A stretch of DNA of 38,085 bases, taken from positions 1-38,085 of the forward strand of contig JAEEQP010000034.1 in assembly GCA_016285355.1 (NCBI GenBank), given 5' to 3'. A program made the translations under genes and the position numbers. Source of the DNA: Bacteroidales bacterium (GTDB lineage: Bacteria; Bacteroidota; Bacteroidia; Bacteroidales; F082). The notes beneath the pieces were generated by a model. It did no database searches and was not told the DNA's origin. It was given only the letters and a program-made list of their open reading frames with translations. Position 1 is the stretch's first letter, and the number at the start of each line of letters is the position of its first letter. Shown here piece after piece: positions 15,990 through 24,992 of this stretch.

Positions 15990-17021
15990 ATGAAAATCAT
16001 CACATTAGGGAAGACCAACTTGAAGGTGAACAAGAATGGTTTCGGGGCACTCCCCATTCAAAGAATCAGTGAAAAGGAAGCCGTGTATTTGTTACATAAG
16101 GCCTACGATAATGGCATCAATTTCTATGACACGGCTCGTTTCTATACCGACAGCGAGGAAAAGATAGGTGCAGCTTTTGGCGACCGACGCAACAAGGTGC
16201 TGATTGCCTCCAAGACGGCTGCCACCACCATCGAAGACTTCTGGAGAGACCTGCACACCACGTTGAGGAACCTCAAGACCGACTATCTGGATTTGTATCA
16301 GTTCCATAATCCTGACTATTGTCCGCGCCCAGGTGACAAAGAGGGATTGTATGATGCCATGAAGGTGGCCAAACGCCAAGGCAAGATACGCTTTATCGGC
16401 ATCAGCAATCACCGTCAGAGTGTGGCGATGGAAGCCATCGAACGCGACTGCTACGACACGCTGCAATATCCTTTCTCTTATCTTTCGTCGGCGGACGACC
16501 AGAAGATTGTGGAGGCCTGCTTCAAACACAATATGGGCTTCATTTGCATGAAGGCCTTGGCGGGCGGACTCATCAACGACTCGGCTTTGGCTTACGCTTT
16601 CCTCAACCAATTTGATCATGCCTTGCCGATTTGGGGCATACAGCGCGAGAGTGAGTTGGACGAGTTCCTTTCGTATCAAGACCATGAGCCTGAGCTTTCT
16701 TCGGCTTCGTGGCGCAAGATTGAGAAAGACCGTGCTGAACTTTCGGGCGACTTTTGCCGTGGCTGTGGCTATTGTCAGCCTTGTTCAGTCGGAATCGATA
16801 TTGAAAACTGCGCCCGCATGAGCCTCTTCCTGAAGCGTGCGCCGTACAGTGTCTATCTCACCGAAGAATGGGCTGAGAAGATGAAACTCATCGAGAAGTG
16901 CAAGCACTGCAACGCCTGCCGCGAGAGGTGTCCGTATGGTCTGGACGCGCCAATGTTGTTGGAAAAGAGTTATGAAGATTTCAAGGAATATTGGGCTAAG
17001 AAACAGGCAGGGGAATTGTAA
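15990..17021 (+). CDS. Aldo/keto reductase with C-terminal 4Fe-4S clusters
   Basis: 343 residues. The N-terminal ~230 residues form the NAD(P)H-dependent aldo/keto reductase barrel: INFYDTARFYTDSEEKIG holds the catalytic Asp/Tyr region, LIASKT the Lys, DYLDLYQFHNPD the His, and GKIRFIGISNH the usual strand. The C-terminal part carries two cysteine groups, CRGCGYCQPC and CKHCNACRERCP, enough for two [4Fe-4S] clusters. Such ferredoxin-fused reductases are common in anaerobes and are thought to couple electron transfer to carbonyl reduction; the substrate is unknown. It is a single-gene unit lying convergent to ferritin. Confidence 0.92.
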   Translation: MKIITLGKTNLKVNKNGFGALPIQRISEKEAVYLLHKAYDNGINFYDTARFYTDSEEKIGAAFGDRRNKVLIASKTAATTIEDFWRDLHTTLRNLKTDYLDLYQFHNPDYCPRPGDKEGLYDAMKVAKRQGKIRFIGISNHRQSVAMEAIERDCYDTLQYPFSYLSSADDQKIVEACFKHNMGFICMKALAGGLINDSALAYAFLNQFDHALPIWGIQRESELDEFLSYQDHEPELSSASWRKIEKDRAELSGDFCRGCGYCQPCSVGIDIENCARMSLFLKRAPYSVYLTEEWAEKMKLIEKCKHCNACRERCPYGLDAPMLLEKSYEDFKEYWAKKQAGEL

Positions 17022-17118
17022 TATTAACACGAATTATCATATAATTAACCACGAATTATCATGAATAAAATAATTTATGAATATTTGTGGTTAATTTGTG
17101 GTAATTATATGTGAAAAA

Positions 17119-17151
17119 GAGGGTGCGTCATTTGTCTTGACACACCCTATC
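17119..17151. terminator. Hairpin terminator between convergent genes
   Basis: gggtgcgtca at 17121-17130 pairs with tgacacaccc at 17138-17147 with one mismatch and a 7-base loop. It is flanked by A-rich sequence on the left and T-containing sequence on the right. It probably serves both the reductase (plus) and ferritin (minus). An AT-rich inverted repeat (ttaaccac...gtggttaa) lies just to its left. Confidence 0.6.
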
Positions 17152-17169
17152 TAATGTAATTTTTTACTT

Positions 17170-17682
17170 TCATTTCAGCGGCGAAGGCGTGTGATACTGG
17201 CGGGCACCGAGCTCCTTGTCGAGCATCATCATGCCACCCATGTGGCCGTCAATCATCTTGCACTGGGCGATGAGGTCGCGGGCGTTCTCTTCCTCTTCCA
17301 CCTGCTCGTCGATGAACCAGGCCAGGAAGTTGCCGGCAGCGCGGTCTTTGTCCTCGTCAGCGATGTCGCAGAGGTTGTTGATCATGGCGGTCACCTTCTT
17401 CTCGTGCTCAAGGGTGTCTTCGAAAGCTTCCAAGACGGTCTTCCATTCGGTCTGCACCTTGGCGATGGGAGCGAGGACGACCTTGGCATCCTGTGAATGC
17501 ATGTAGTTGATCATGATGGCGGCATGGGCTTGTTCCTCAAGGAACTGCACCTTGTACCAATGGGCGATGCCTTTGAAGCCCTTGGCGTAGATGTCTTGCG
17601 ACATGCTCAGATAGAGGTAAGCCGACCACATCTCAGCATTGATTTGGTCGTTGATGGCTTTTGCTAATTTCTTGCTAATCAT
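17170..17682 (-). CDS. ftnA: Bacterial non-haem ferritin
   Basis: 170 residues, the usual length for FtnA. The ferroxidase ligands are in place: Glu17 (INAEMWSAYLYLSM), Glu50 and His53 (FLEEQAHA), Glu94-region (DTLEHEKKVT) and the QVEEEENARDLI segment. It stores iron as a mineral in a 24-subunit shell and limits Fenton chemistry. It is followed by the reverse rubrerythrin gene on the same strand upstream, a pairing common in anaerobic oxidative-stress protection. No TAnnTTTG promoter is visible; a 7-bp tandem repeat fills the region directly upstream. Confidence 0.95.
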   Translation of the reverse strand: MISKKLAKAINDQINAEMWSAYLYLSMSQDIYAKGFKGIAHWYKVQFLEEQAHAAIMINYMHSQDAKVVLAPIAKVQTEWKTVLEAFEDTLEHEKKVTAMINNLCDIADEDKDRAAGNFLAWFIDEQVEEEENARDLIAQCKMIDGHMGGMMMLDKELGARQYHTPSPLK

Positions 17683-17690
17683 TTTGTTTA

Positions 17691-17728
17691 GTTATTAGTT
17701 ATTAGTTATTAGTTATTAGTTATTAGTT
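17691..17728. repeat. 7-bp tandem repeat (gttatta x5) upstream of ferritin
   Basis: Five perfect copies of gttatta (17691-17725) plus a partial sixth, starting 8 bp upstream of the ferritin start codon, that is, in its 5' untranslated or promoter region. Such repeats are prone to slippage, which would change leader length by 7 bp steps. Confidence 0.8.
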
Positions 17729-17746
17729 GTTCGGTTACCGTTTCAT

Positions 17747-17822
17747 GTCATTGCGAGGAGGAACGACGAAGCAATCTAAGAAACAGGCTTGTGGTCTGGA
17801 TTGCTTCGTGCCTCGCAATGAC
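17747..17822. repeat. MITE-like palindromic element between ferritin and rubrerythrin
   Basis: A 76-bp element with 12-bp perfect terminal inverted repeats (gtcattgcgagg / cctcgcaatgac) and further internal complementarity (cgaagcaatc / gattgcttcg). Sequences of this TCATTGCGAGG...GAAGCAATC type are known as dispersed intergenic repeats in many bacteria. It carries no gene. Confidence 0.75.
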
Positions 17823-17839
17823 GCGAAGCGTGTCATATA

Positions 17840-18385
17840 TTATCCGAAATAACGTTTATACAAACCTTCAAAGCCTTTGCCGTGGCGGGCTTCGTCTTTG
17901 GCCATCTCGTGGACGGTGTCGTGGATAGCGTCGAGGTTGCGCTCCTTGGCCACGCGGGCGATGCGCATCTTATCCTCGCAAGCGCCACATTCGGCAATCA
18001 TGCGCTTGTAGAGGTTGGTCTTGGTGTCCCAAACCACATCGCCCAACAGCTCGGCGAACCTGGCGCAATGATCGGCTTCTTCAAAAGCATAGCGCCTGAA
18101 AGCCTCGGCGATTTCGGGATAGCCTTCGCGGTCGGCTTGGCGGCTCATGGCCAGATACATGCCGACTTCGGTGGCCTCGGCCATGAAGTGTGCGTTCAAG
18201 TCCTTGATCATGTCTTCGCCAGTGCCTTTGGCGATGCCAAGGACGTGCTCAGTGACGAAATTCATGGCAGCCGATTCGTCGACGACCTTCCATTCAACGA
18301 TTTGTTTGCATTGAGGGCAGCGCTCGGGGGCTTCCTCTCCTTCGTGTACGTACCCGCAGATGGGGCAGATAAATTTTTTCTTCAT
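17840..18385 (-). CDS. Reverse rubrerythrin (N-terminal rubredoxin, C-terminal diiron ferritin-like)
   Basis: 181 residues. A rubredoxin-like CxxC pair comes first (CPICG at 7-11 and CPQC at 23-26), the reverse of the classical rubrerythrin order. A four-helix diiron domain follows, with ligands in AHFMAEATEVGMYLAM, YAFEEADHCARFAEL and EMAKDEARHGKGFEGLY. Proteins of this arrangement reduce hydrogen peroxide, and sometimes oxygen, in anaerobes. It has its own TATCTTTG promoter 45 bp upstream and lies on the same strand as ferritin, forming an oxidative-stress and iron pair. Confidence 0.92.
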   Translation of the reverse strand: MKKKFICPICGYVHEGEEAPERCPQCKQIVEWKVVDESAAMNFVTEHVLGIAKGTGEDMIKDLNAHFMAEATEVGMYLAMSRQADREGYPEIAEAFRRYAFEEADHCARFAELLGDVVWDTKTNLYKRMIAECGACEDKMRIARVAKERNLDAIHDTVHEMAKDEARHGKGFEGLYKRYFG

Positions 18386-18430
18386 AGTTATTCTTATTTA
18401 ATGAGTTAGTTTCTGCGAAAAATGCAAATG

Positions 18431-18438
18431 CAAAGATA
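18431..18438 (-). promoter_or_regulatory. -7 promoter element (TATCTTTG) for reverse rubrerythrin
   Basis: On the minus strand TATCTTTG lies 45 bp before the rubrerythrin start codon. Confidence 0.55.
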
Positions 18439-18508
18439 TACATTTTCTTTTATATCTCCATTGTTGACGAAAAATAATCTTTGTGTAGACTTGCAAGGTT
18501 TTTTTTCC

Positions 18509-18516
18509 TACTTTTG
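18509..18516 (+). promoter_or_regulatory. -7 promoter element (TACTTTTG) for nusB
   Basis: TACTTTTG, 32 bp before the nusB start codon; divergent from the rubrerythrin promoter. Confidence 0.55.
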
Positions 18517-18548
18517 CAATTTGTTTCGACGATAAACAACCCAACCTT

Positions 18549-19502
18549 ATGTTGAATAGAAGATTTTTGAGAGTCAAGGCGTTGCAGGAGATTTACGCCT
18601 ACCATCAATCCAACAGTTCCAATCTTGCTCAGTCCGAACGCCATCTGCTTGAAGAGGTGGAAGACCTGTACAAGTTGTTTGTGTATCAGCTCTCTTTTTG
18701 GGTCGAGGTGAAGAAATTTGCCGAGCGCCGTATCGAGGAGAACAAGCAGAAGCATTTCCCGACCGAGGAGGATCTGAACCCCAATTTGAAGTTTGTCAAC
18801 AATCGGATTCTCAATGCTTTGGATGATAACAAGCACCTGATGAGCTTGGAGGAGAAGTATAAGATCAATTGGGCTGACTCAAGGGAAGATTTTATTCGCA
18901 AGTTGTACGGAAAGATGCTTGAGACACCTGAATACCAGGAATATATGGCTAACGGTAAGGATAGTTTCAGCGACGACAAGCGTTTTTTGGTCGCGATGAT
19001 TGACACCTATATGCCGGAAAACGGTTTGTTGTACGATTACTATTCTGACCGTGACTTGTCGTTCAACAGCGACTATCAAGTGGCCATCTATCTGCTTTGG
19101 AAGTTCATCAGCGAGTTGCCGACCAATTTCGACGCATCGAGCAAACTGCCACCGATGTATAAGTCCGAAGATGAGGATAGGGAGTTCGTAATCAAGCTGT
19201 TTGAGAAAACCATACTTCATGCCAATGAGTATATGGAATTGGTGAAGGCCAATATTTCCAATTGGGATTACGACCGCTTAGCCTTGATGGACAAGATTCT
19301 CATTTTCATGGCTTTGACCGAGTTCTGTGAGTTCCATTCTATCCCGGTGAAGGTGACTATCAACGAGTATATTGAGATTTCTAAGTTATACAGCACGCCT
19401 GAAAGCCGTCGTTTCGTCAACGGAATGCTCGACAAATTGGCTTCGCAACTGAAAGAAGAAGGTAAATTGGTCAAGACAGGCTTGGGACTCATCGAGAATT
19501 AA
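18549..19502 (+). CDS. nusB: Transcription antitermination protein NusB (long Bacteroidetes form)
   Basis: 317 residues. Bacteroidetes NusB proteins are about twice the length of the E. coli protein because of an N-terminal extension, and this one starts with the typical MLNRRFLRVKALQEIYAYHQ. The NusB RNA-binding fold occupies roughly the last 140 residues (LMDKILIFMALTEFCEFHSI, VKVTINEYIEISKLYSTPES and RRFVNGMLDKLA). It works with NusE/S10 on rRNA antitermination. The gene has its own promoter, with porQ following after 56 bp. Confidence 0.93.
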   Translation: MLNRRFLRVKALQEIYAYHQSNSSNLAQSERHLLEEVEDLYKLFVYQLSFWVEVKKFAERRIEENKQKHFPTEEDLNPNLKFVNNRILNALDDNKHLMSLEEKYKINWADSREDFIRKLYGKMLETPEYQEYMANGKDSFSDDKRFLVAMIDTYMPENGLLYDYYSDRDLSFNSDYQVAIYLLWKFISELPTNFDASSKLPPMYKSEDEDREFVIKLFEKTILHANEYMELVKANISNWDYDRLALMDKILIFMALTEFCEFHSIPVKVTINEYIEISKLYSTPESRRFVNGMLDKLASQLKEEGKLVKTGLGLIEN

Positions 19503-19558
19503 AAACACTGTGGCACAATAATATATTAAGGTATCCGTTATCCTAAAAATGCAGAAAT

Positions 19559-20608
19559 ATGAAACGAATAGTTTATATATCAATAGCTATCCTTTTGGGT
19601 TTCAGTGCATTGAGTGTTGATGCCCAAGTGACTAACGGTACCTATCGTGCCTTGACCGATGCCAATTCAGCCCGCGTAGTGGCTTTGGGCGGACTGCCAC
19701 TGCCTGTCCATGACGGCGACTTGCAAACGGCAGTTTTTAACCCTTCGGCCATCTCGCCCGAGATGCACAACCAAATGACGTTGTCGTATGTCGGCGATTT
19801 CAATTTGGGGACGAATTTCGCCACGGCGCAATATAGTCACACTTTTGATCGTTTGGGCAGTTTTGCGGCATCGGTGCAATACTACAATTATGGCAATATG
19901 CTGTATGCCTCCGAAAGCGGCTATACTGACGGCGGTACGTTCAACGTTTCCGACTATGCGGTGACCATCGGTTGGGGACGCGAGTTGACCGACAAATGGA
20001 GCATCGGTGCTAATTTGAAATATGCTGGTTTACAGTATGAAAATGGTCGTGCTGGTGCCTTGGGCGTGGATGTGGCGGGCACCTATTGGTCGTATTCCAA
20101 TTGGGCCTTTACTTTGTCTGCCCGAAACATCGGCAGGCAACTGTTCTGCAAGGAGATGTATTTGGAGAACAAATGGCTGCCTTTCTCCTTGGATTTCATG
20201 GCTTCCAAGAAACTCGACCACTTGCCGTTGACTATCATCATGGGTTACAAGGACATTCAGCATTGGAACAAGCTTTATTATGACCCGCTCGATTTGGCCG
20301 GCTATTACGACCCCATCACAGGTGAGTATCAGGAACCTTCAAAGGCCGCCAAATTCTTCACCAATTTGGCTTGTCATTTGGTTGTGGGCGGTGAGTTGGC
20401 CTTGGGCAAGAACCTGTTTTTGAGGGCTTCGTATAACTACGAGACCTATCGCAATATGAGTGTGCCAGAGAAACGCTCGTTGGTGGGCTTTTCGGCTGGT
20501 TTTGGCGTGAGAATCAAGGCCTTCCAACTCGATTATGCCCGATCGAGAAACAACATCGTAGGCTCGCCTAATTTCCTGACGCTCAGGGTGGACTTAAGTA
20601 AACTATGA
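19559..20608 (+). CDS. porQ: Type IX secretion system protein PorQ
   Basis: 349 residues with a signal peptide (SIAILLGFSALSVDAQ). The mature protein begins with the PorQ-like TNGTYRALTDANSARVVALG and AVFNPSAISPEMHNQMTLSY, followed by strand-rich outer-membrane barrel sequence ending LTLRVDLSKL. PorQ belongs to the attachment part of the T9SS that handles cargo with C-terminal sorting domains at the outer membrane, and one such cargo is encoded at 14088. The length matches known PorQ proteins (about 330-350 residues). Confidence 0.88.
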   Translation: MKRIVYISIAILLGFSALSVDAQVTNGTYRALTDANSARVVALGGLPLPVHDGDLQTAVFNPSAISPEMHNQMTLSYVGDFNLGTNFATAQYSHTFDRLGSFAASVQYYNYGNMLYASESGYTDGGTFNVSDYAVTIGWGRELTDKWSIGANLKYAGLQYENGRAGALGVDVAGTYWSYSNWAFTLSARNIGRQLFCKEMYLENKWLPFSLDFMASKKLDHLPLTIIMGYKDIQHWNKLYYDPLDLAGYYDPITGEYQEPSKAAKFFTNLACHLVVGGELALGKNLFLRASYNYETYRNMSVPEKRSLVGFSAGFGVRIKAFQLDYARSRNNIVGSPNFLTLRVDLSKL

Positions 20609-20612
20609 AAAT

Positions 20613-20672
20613 GCTGAATGTGGAATGCGGAATGCAGAATAATCCCATTCATCATTCCGCATTTAACATTCA
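20613..20672. repeat. Imperfect palindrome between porQ and recF
   Basis: The core aatgcggaatg (20624-20634) is mirrored by cattccgcatt (20653-20663) with an 18-base loop, and flanking tgaatgt/acattca extends the stem with a small internal mismatch. No T tract follows, so it reads as an intergenic palindromic repeat rather than a terminator. Confidence 0.5.
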
Positions 20673-20687
20673 TAATTAAGCAATGAC

Positions 20688-21815
20688 ATGTATCTCCACG
20701 AACTCAAACTGACGAACTTCAAGAATTGCGAATCGGCGGATTTGCTGTTGTCGGAGAATGTCAATTGTTTTGTGGGACTGAATGGGGCAGGGAAGACCAA
20801 CATCCTTGATTCGATTTATTACCTTTCGTTTTGCAAGAGCTTTTTCGGCGCGACCGACAAGCAGAATATTCGGCATGAGCAGGATTTCTTTGCTATTCAC
20901 GGCGTGTATTCGCACGATGGCAAGGACGACGAGTTGGTGTCGTGTGTGCAGAAACGCGACCAAAAGAAGTCGTTCCGCTTCAACAAGAAGGAATACGACC
21001 GCCTCAGCGACCACATCGGCAAGTTCCCTTTGGTGATGATTTCACCTTACGACCGCGATCTTATCAACGAGGGCAGCGATTTACGCCGCAAGTTCATTGA
21101 TGGCGTGATTTCACAATTCGACCCTTTGTATCTCAACGCCTTGCTGAAATACAACCGTGCCTTGCTGCAACGCAACATGCAGTTGAAACAATTTGCAGAG
21201 CGTCGCACTTTCGACCGAGAACTATTGCGTCTTTGGGAAGACCAGTTGGCGCAACATGCCGACGACATTCATTCGAAACGGAAGCTGTTTTTAGAGGAGT
21301 TTTTGCCGATTTTCCAGCATTACTACGAGATTGTTTCGGGTGGTACGGAAAAGGTGAATGTCATCTATCAATCGCGCTTGGATGAGAAACCGCTCAACGA
21401 GTTGCTTGAGGAAAGTTTGATGCAAGACCGATATTCGGGCTACACCAACGTGGGCATCCATAAGGACGACCTGGAATTTGCCTTGGACGGCCATCTACTG
21501 AAGCGTTTCGGCTCGCAGGGACAGCAGAAGTCGTTTGTGGTCTCGATTCGCTTGGCACAGTTTGAGTTCAATTATCAGAAGATTGGCTACAAGCCCATTT
21601 TGTTGTTGGACGACATTTTCGACAAGCTCGACGACCAACGTGTGATGAAACTCGTTCGTTTGGTCGGTGACGAGCATTTTGGCCAGGTTTTTATCACTGA
21701 TACCCAGCAGAATAGAGTGGAAAAGTTGTTTGAGAACACCAACATCGACCACAAGATTTTTGAAGTACAAAAAGGTTGTGTCAAAGAGATAGGAGGCGGT
21801 GATGGTTTACTTTGA
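20688..21815 (+). CDS. recF: DNA replication/repair protein RecF
   Basis: 375 residues, the usual RecF length. The N-terminus MYLHELKLTNFKNCESADLL is followed by the Walker A GLNGAGKTNILDSIYYLSFC near residues 31-48. The signature and Walker B regions are LKRFGSQGQQKSFVVSIRLA and ILLLDDIFDKLDDQRVMKLV. RecF loads RecA at single-stranded gaps with RecO and RecR. It overlaps the DUF721 gene by 14 bp, a common recF neighbour. Confidence 0.95.
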   Translation: MYLHELKLTNFKNCESADLLLSENVNCFVGLNGAGKTNILDSIYYLSFCKSFFGATDKQNIRHEQDFFAIHGVYSHDGKDDELVSCVQKRDQKKSFRFNKKEYDRLSDHIGKFPLVMISPYDRDLINEGSDLRRKFIDGVISQFDPLYLNALLKYNRALLQRNMQLKQFAERRTFDRELLRLWEDQLAQHADDIHSKRKLFLEEFLPIFQHYYEIVSGGTEKVNVIYQSRLDEKPLNELLEESLMQDRYSGYTNVGIHKDDLEFALDGHLLKRFGSQGQQKSFVVSIRLAQFEFNYQKIGYKPILLLDDIFDKLDDQRVMKLVRLVGDEHFGQVFITDTQQNRVEKLFENTNIDHKIFEVQKGCVKEIGGGDGLL

Positions 21816-22092
21816 TGTGAAGCCCTTGGGCATGCTAATCAAGGAGTTCTACGAACAACATCGAGGCTCGGATTACTTGGATGAAGTCAAGCTTATCAAC
21901 TCATGGCCCAAGGTGGTCGGGCCGTTCATTGCTTCGCATACTATTGATCTTTCCATCAAAAATCATGTGCTTTTCGTCCGTGTAGATAGTGATGCTTTGC
22001 GCAATGAGTTGAATTATTCCAAATCGTTGTTGATTAAGAATTTGAATGATTTGGCGGGGAAGGAGATATTGAGGGAGATTGTGTTGAATTGA
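21802..22092 (+). CDS. DUF721 domain protein (DciA-like)
   Basis: 96 residues from the ATG at 21802, which has AGGAGG six bases upstream (21791-21796) inside the end of recF; an in-frame GTG at 21799 is less likely. The sequence (LIKEFYEQHRGSDYLDEVKL, WPKVVGPFIASHTIDLSIKN, HVLFVRVDSDALRNEL) fits the DUF721 family, some members of which (DciA) act as loaders of the replicative helicase. Overlap with recF suggests co-translation. Confidence 0.85.
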   Translation: MVYFDVKPLGMLIKEFYEQHRGSDYLDEVKLINSWPKVVGPFIASHTIDLSIKNHVLFVRVDSDALRNELNYSKSLLIKNLNDLAGKEILREIVLN

Positions 22093-22094
22093 AC

Positions 22095-24992
22095 CTATCT
22101 TTTACAAATCAATTTAAAATCGCAATACCTGCATTTTTTGTCGTCTTCGGCTTGGGTGAAGGAAATCGTCGGGTCAAGCATTTCTGCAACCACGGCTTCA
22201 AGCATGGCTTCCATGTCGTTGATGAAAGTGCTGTCTTCCAAAAAGTTGTTGTTGGCATCAGTGTCGTCTTTTTTTGGAGAAGCCATGGAAAGTCCGAATT
22301 CGATGTCGTGGGCGTATTTCAGGCCGTGGATGGCTGCGGTAACTTGTTTTGGCGCAATTGTGGGATTCTCCTTGAGATACAGGTACTTATATAAAAGCAG
22401 TTGCAGTGCCTTTTCAGGGATTTGTTTCAGATAGTCGAGGTCACTTTCGCTATGATGGCGCACAGGAACTTTAAGGTCTGAACTGTCGACATGGCCAGTT
22501 TTATAGTCGATGACGCGGATGAGGCTGTTGCATTGGTCGATGCGGTCGGTACGGCCATAAAAAATGCAGTTGCCGAGAGAGGTTTCAAGTTTTGTTTTCA
22601 GTTCACCTTCGGTTTCAAGAATGGTCAAAGTGTTGTTCTCCAATTGCTTGGAAGTGTAGTTCAGGTAGTTTTTCAGTTGTTGCTCAATGGTGATGCGGTT
22701 CAGATAGTTGAAGCCCACATCAGGCAGGCCGTTGGGCAGGTTTTTCGAGATGGATTGGGCCAGTTTCTGCTCCCATTGCGGCATGATGGCTTTGTCAAAC
22801 AATTCTTTGTCAATGATTTGTGTTGCTCCATCTTTCGGCAGGTAGTCGGCAAAAAGAAATTCTAATGTGTCGTGAATGATGGTGCCGATGACATTGATGC
22901 CAGTGTCTTCCTCAACGCTATTGTCTTCAATCTGAGCGATATACCTAAGATAATACTTCAGTGGACAATTAATATAGGTGGACAAAGCAGAAGGGGAGAG
23001 GCCTTTTTCTTCGATGAGGTAGTGGAGACAGTCTAAGGCATTGGTTTTCTGTGCGCTGAGTGCTTTTGTCTCCAAGGAGGCTTTGGCCGTGCTGCTAAAT
23101 GACTCTTCCACAACCTTAATGTTGGCGTTTTTGGCCAGTTCATGTCTGATTTGCAGAATGAATCGGCTGGCCTCGCCGCCTGAGGTGTCGCCCAAGTTGT
23201 TGAAATATAGGAAAATATCTTTTCCGTTTTGCAGCAATCGATAAAAATGGTAAGCCACCACAGCCTGACTTTCAGCATAGCCTGGCAGACCACAAGCGCG
23301 GCGGATGAATTGAGGAATGAAACTGCCCTGCGACTTGTCGGGGGGTAAGATTCCTTCGTTGACACTGAGCAGATGCAAACGCTCAAAATCGAGGTTGCGG
23401 GTTTCGAGTAAGCCCATGATTTGCAAGCCCTCGGTGTTGCTGCTGCTTAGCCTTAATGTGGAACCCGACGCCAATACGCGATACAATGTTTCAATGTCCT
23501 GTAAGTCGCTGATGTATTTTGAGTTGCGTTCTGCAATAATCTGCAGTCGACTGATGTTTTTCCCGATTTCGCTCACTTGGTTGAGGAGGAAAACGGTTTC
23601 GTTTTGCTTGTCCTTCGCTTGTATCATGTTGGCGATGAAGGCCAAAACACGACTGACATTTTCCAAAATGGCATTGGGTGTTTTTTTCTCCTTTGAGGAA
23701 AGAATGATGCTTAGAAACGCCTGAATATTAGGTGTATACTGAAATCCTTCGATGTCTCTATCCTCAAAAATGAACTTGCCGTCGTTCACTGCTTTGTATT
23801 TCCAACGGCTGAAAGTTTCAAGCTCGCTTTTTGGGAAGATGATTTTCGTGATTTCGAGGTCCATGATGCGCAAGACAGGCCAAATGTACCAACCTTCAGC
23901 CATGCGCTCGGTGTCGTTTTCGGTGATTTTTCGGGAAATGCGGTTGCGCCGACACAAAGCAAAATATTCCTTAATCAATTGGTTGACAGGAGTCTTTGAT
24001 AAAGGATAACCCATTGAGACATAGAATCCCGAATACGTTTCAGGGATGCCGTTTAAGATTGGAATCAACAAGTTTTCATCGGCGAGGATGACGGCTTGCT
24101 TTTCGTCATTTGTTTCTTGAAGCTTGGATTGCAAGGCTTTGGCTTGCAGTGCGTTGCCGCTGGCACTGATGATGTGAATGGTCTTTGGCTCAGTGGTCAG
24201 CGCATTGGAGATGCCGTTTTCCAACCATTTAGGGTGGTTATGTCTAAATTTGCGAGCGAAAAGCCCAGCTTCATTGTTTTCGTCGTCGACATAATAGGCA
24301 TCGTAGTCAAACAAGATTTCAGCCTTGCCATTTCGTATGAGTGTGTTGATGATGCGTTCCTCCGTGGTGGTCAAGGCATTAAAACCAGCAAAGACAATGC
24401 TTCTTTCCCCGATTTTTTCCAATAATTTTGTCTCGGGCAATTCCGACAAATATCTGGTAATCATGCCGTAATATCCTTTGCCTTGTTCGGTCAACCTATT
24501 GCGGAGCCTGAGGTAATAATCGTAAAGCGAAGAGAAGAATTGCAGGTATTTCAATTCCTTTTCCTTGCTCTTTTCCTCGTCGAAGTTCCAGATTTCCAGC
24601 TTCTTGTTGTCCAAAACATAGTTGAAGACATGCTTCGCGTCAATGCCATACTGGTCAATTTCGTCAAAGTCCTTAGCCATCTGTGCAGCCTGACTGCCAA
24701 ACACGCTGAGGTCGCTATTCTGTTCTTTGTGCAGTTGTGCGTCGATGTCAATGAGTTCAAAAAGCAAGTCGAGGCTGTCGGCGAGGGCGATGCCGCTCCA
24801 GTGGGTGATGGCTTCCTCGATGGAAAGCATTTGCGGCATCCAGAGGGTCTGTTTGCAACTGTCTTTGAAGGCGTTACGAAGATAAAAGGCCGCACGTTTG
24901 TTCGGAAAGACTACGGTCAGTTCCTGTTGGGTAAGGTCATAGCGGCTTTGGATATGCTTTGCCAGCTTGGATATGAAAGTGTCTTGGCTCAT
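22095..24992 (-). CDS. AddB-like PD-(D/E)XK nuclease with degenerate helicase region
   Basis: 965 residues from the ATG overlapping the upstream stop (ATGA); a longer in-frame start at 25058 lies inside that gene. The N-terminal ~650 residues have a UvrD/AddB-like layout but begin ELTVVFPNKRAAFYLRNAF, without a Walker A GxGKT, so this half is probably not an active helicase. The C-terminus is a RecB-type nuclease: FYGRTDRIDQC, then VIDYKTG with Asp829 and Lys831. The iron-sulphur cysteines of AddB are present: NCPLKYYL (Cys676) and the terminal CRYCDFKLIC. It would act in end resection with an AddA-like partner not in this window. It is the last gene of a three-gene overlapping operon. Confidence 0.85.
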   Translation of the reverse strand: MSQDTFISKLAKHIQSRYDLTQQELTVVFPNKRAAFYLRNAFKDSCKQTLWMPQMLSIEEAITHWSGIALADSLDLLFELIDIDAQLHKEQNSDLSVFGSQAAQMAKDFDEIDQYGIDAKHVFNYVLDNKKLEIWNFDEEKSKEKELKYLQFFSSLYDYYLRLRNRLTEQGKGYYGMITRYLSELPETKLLEKIGERSIVFAGFNALTTTEERIINTLIRNGKAEILFDYDAYYVDDENNEAGLFARKFRHNHPKWLENGISNALTTEPKTIHIISASGNALQAKALQSKLQETNDEKQAVILADENLLIPILNGIPETYSGFYVSMGYPLSKTPVNQLIKEYFALCRRNRISRKITENDTERMAEGWYIWPVLRIMDLEITKIIFPKSELETFSRWKYKAVNDGKFIFEDRDIEGFQYTPNIQAFLSIILSSKEKKTPNAILENVSRVLAFIANMIQAKDKQNETVFLLNQVSEIGKNISRLQIIAERNSKYISDLQDIETLYRVLASGSTLRLSSSNTEGLQIMGLLETRNLDFERLHLLSVNEGILPPDKSQGSFIPQFIRRACGLPGYAESQAVVAYHFYRLLQNGKDIFLYFNNLGDTSGGEASRFILQIRHELAKNANIKVVEESFSSTAKASLETKALSAQKTNALDCLHYLIEEKGLSPSALSTYINCPLKYYLRYIAQIEDNSVEEDTGINVIGTIIHDTLEFLFADYLPKDGATQIIDKELFDKAIMPQWEQKLAQSISKNLPNGLPDVGFNYLNRITIEQQLKNYLNYTSKQLENNTLTILETEGELKTKLETSLGNCIFYGRTDRIDQCNSLIRVIDYKTGHVDSSDLKVPVRHHSESDLDYLKQIPEKALQLLLYKYLYLKENPTIAPKQVTAAIHGLKYAHDIEFGLSMASPKKDDTDANNNFLEDSTFINDMEAMLEAVVAEMLDPTISFTQAEDDKKCRYCDFKLICKR

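Noticed and set aside
17691..17728. CRISPR array
   Set aside because: The unit is 7 bp in direct tandem with no spacers, and no cas genes are present in the window.
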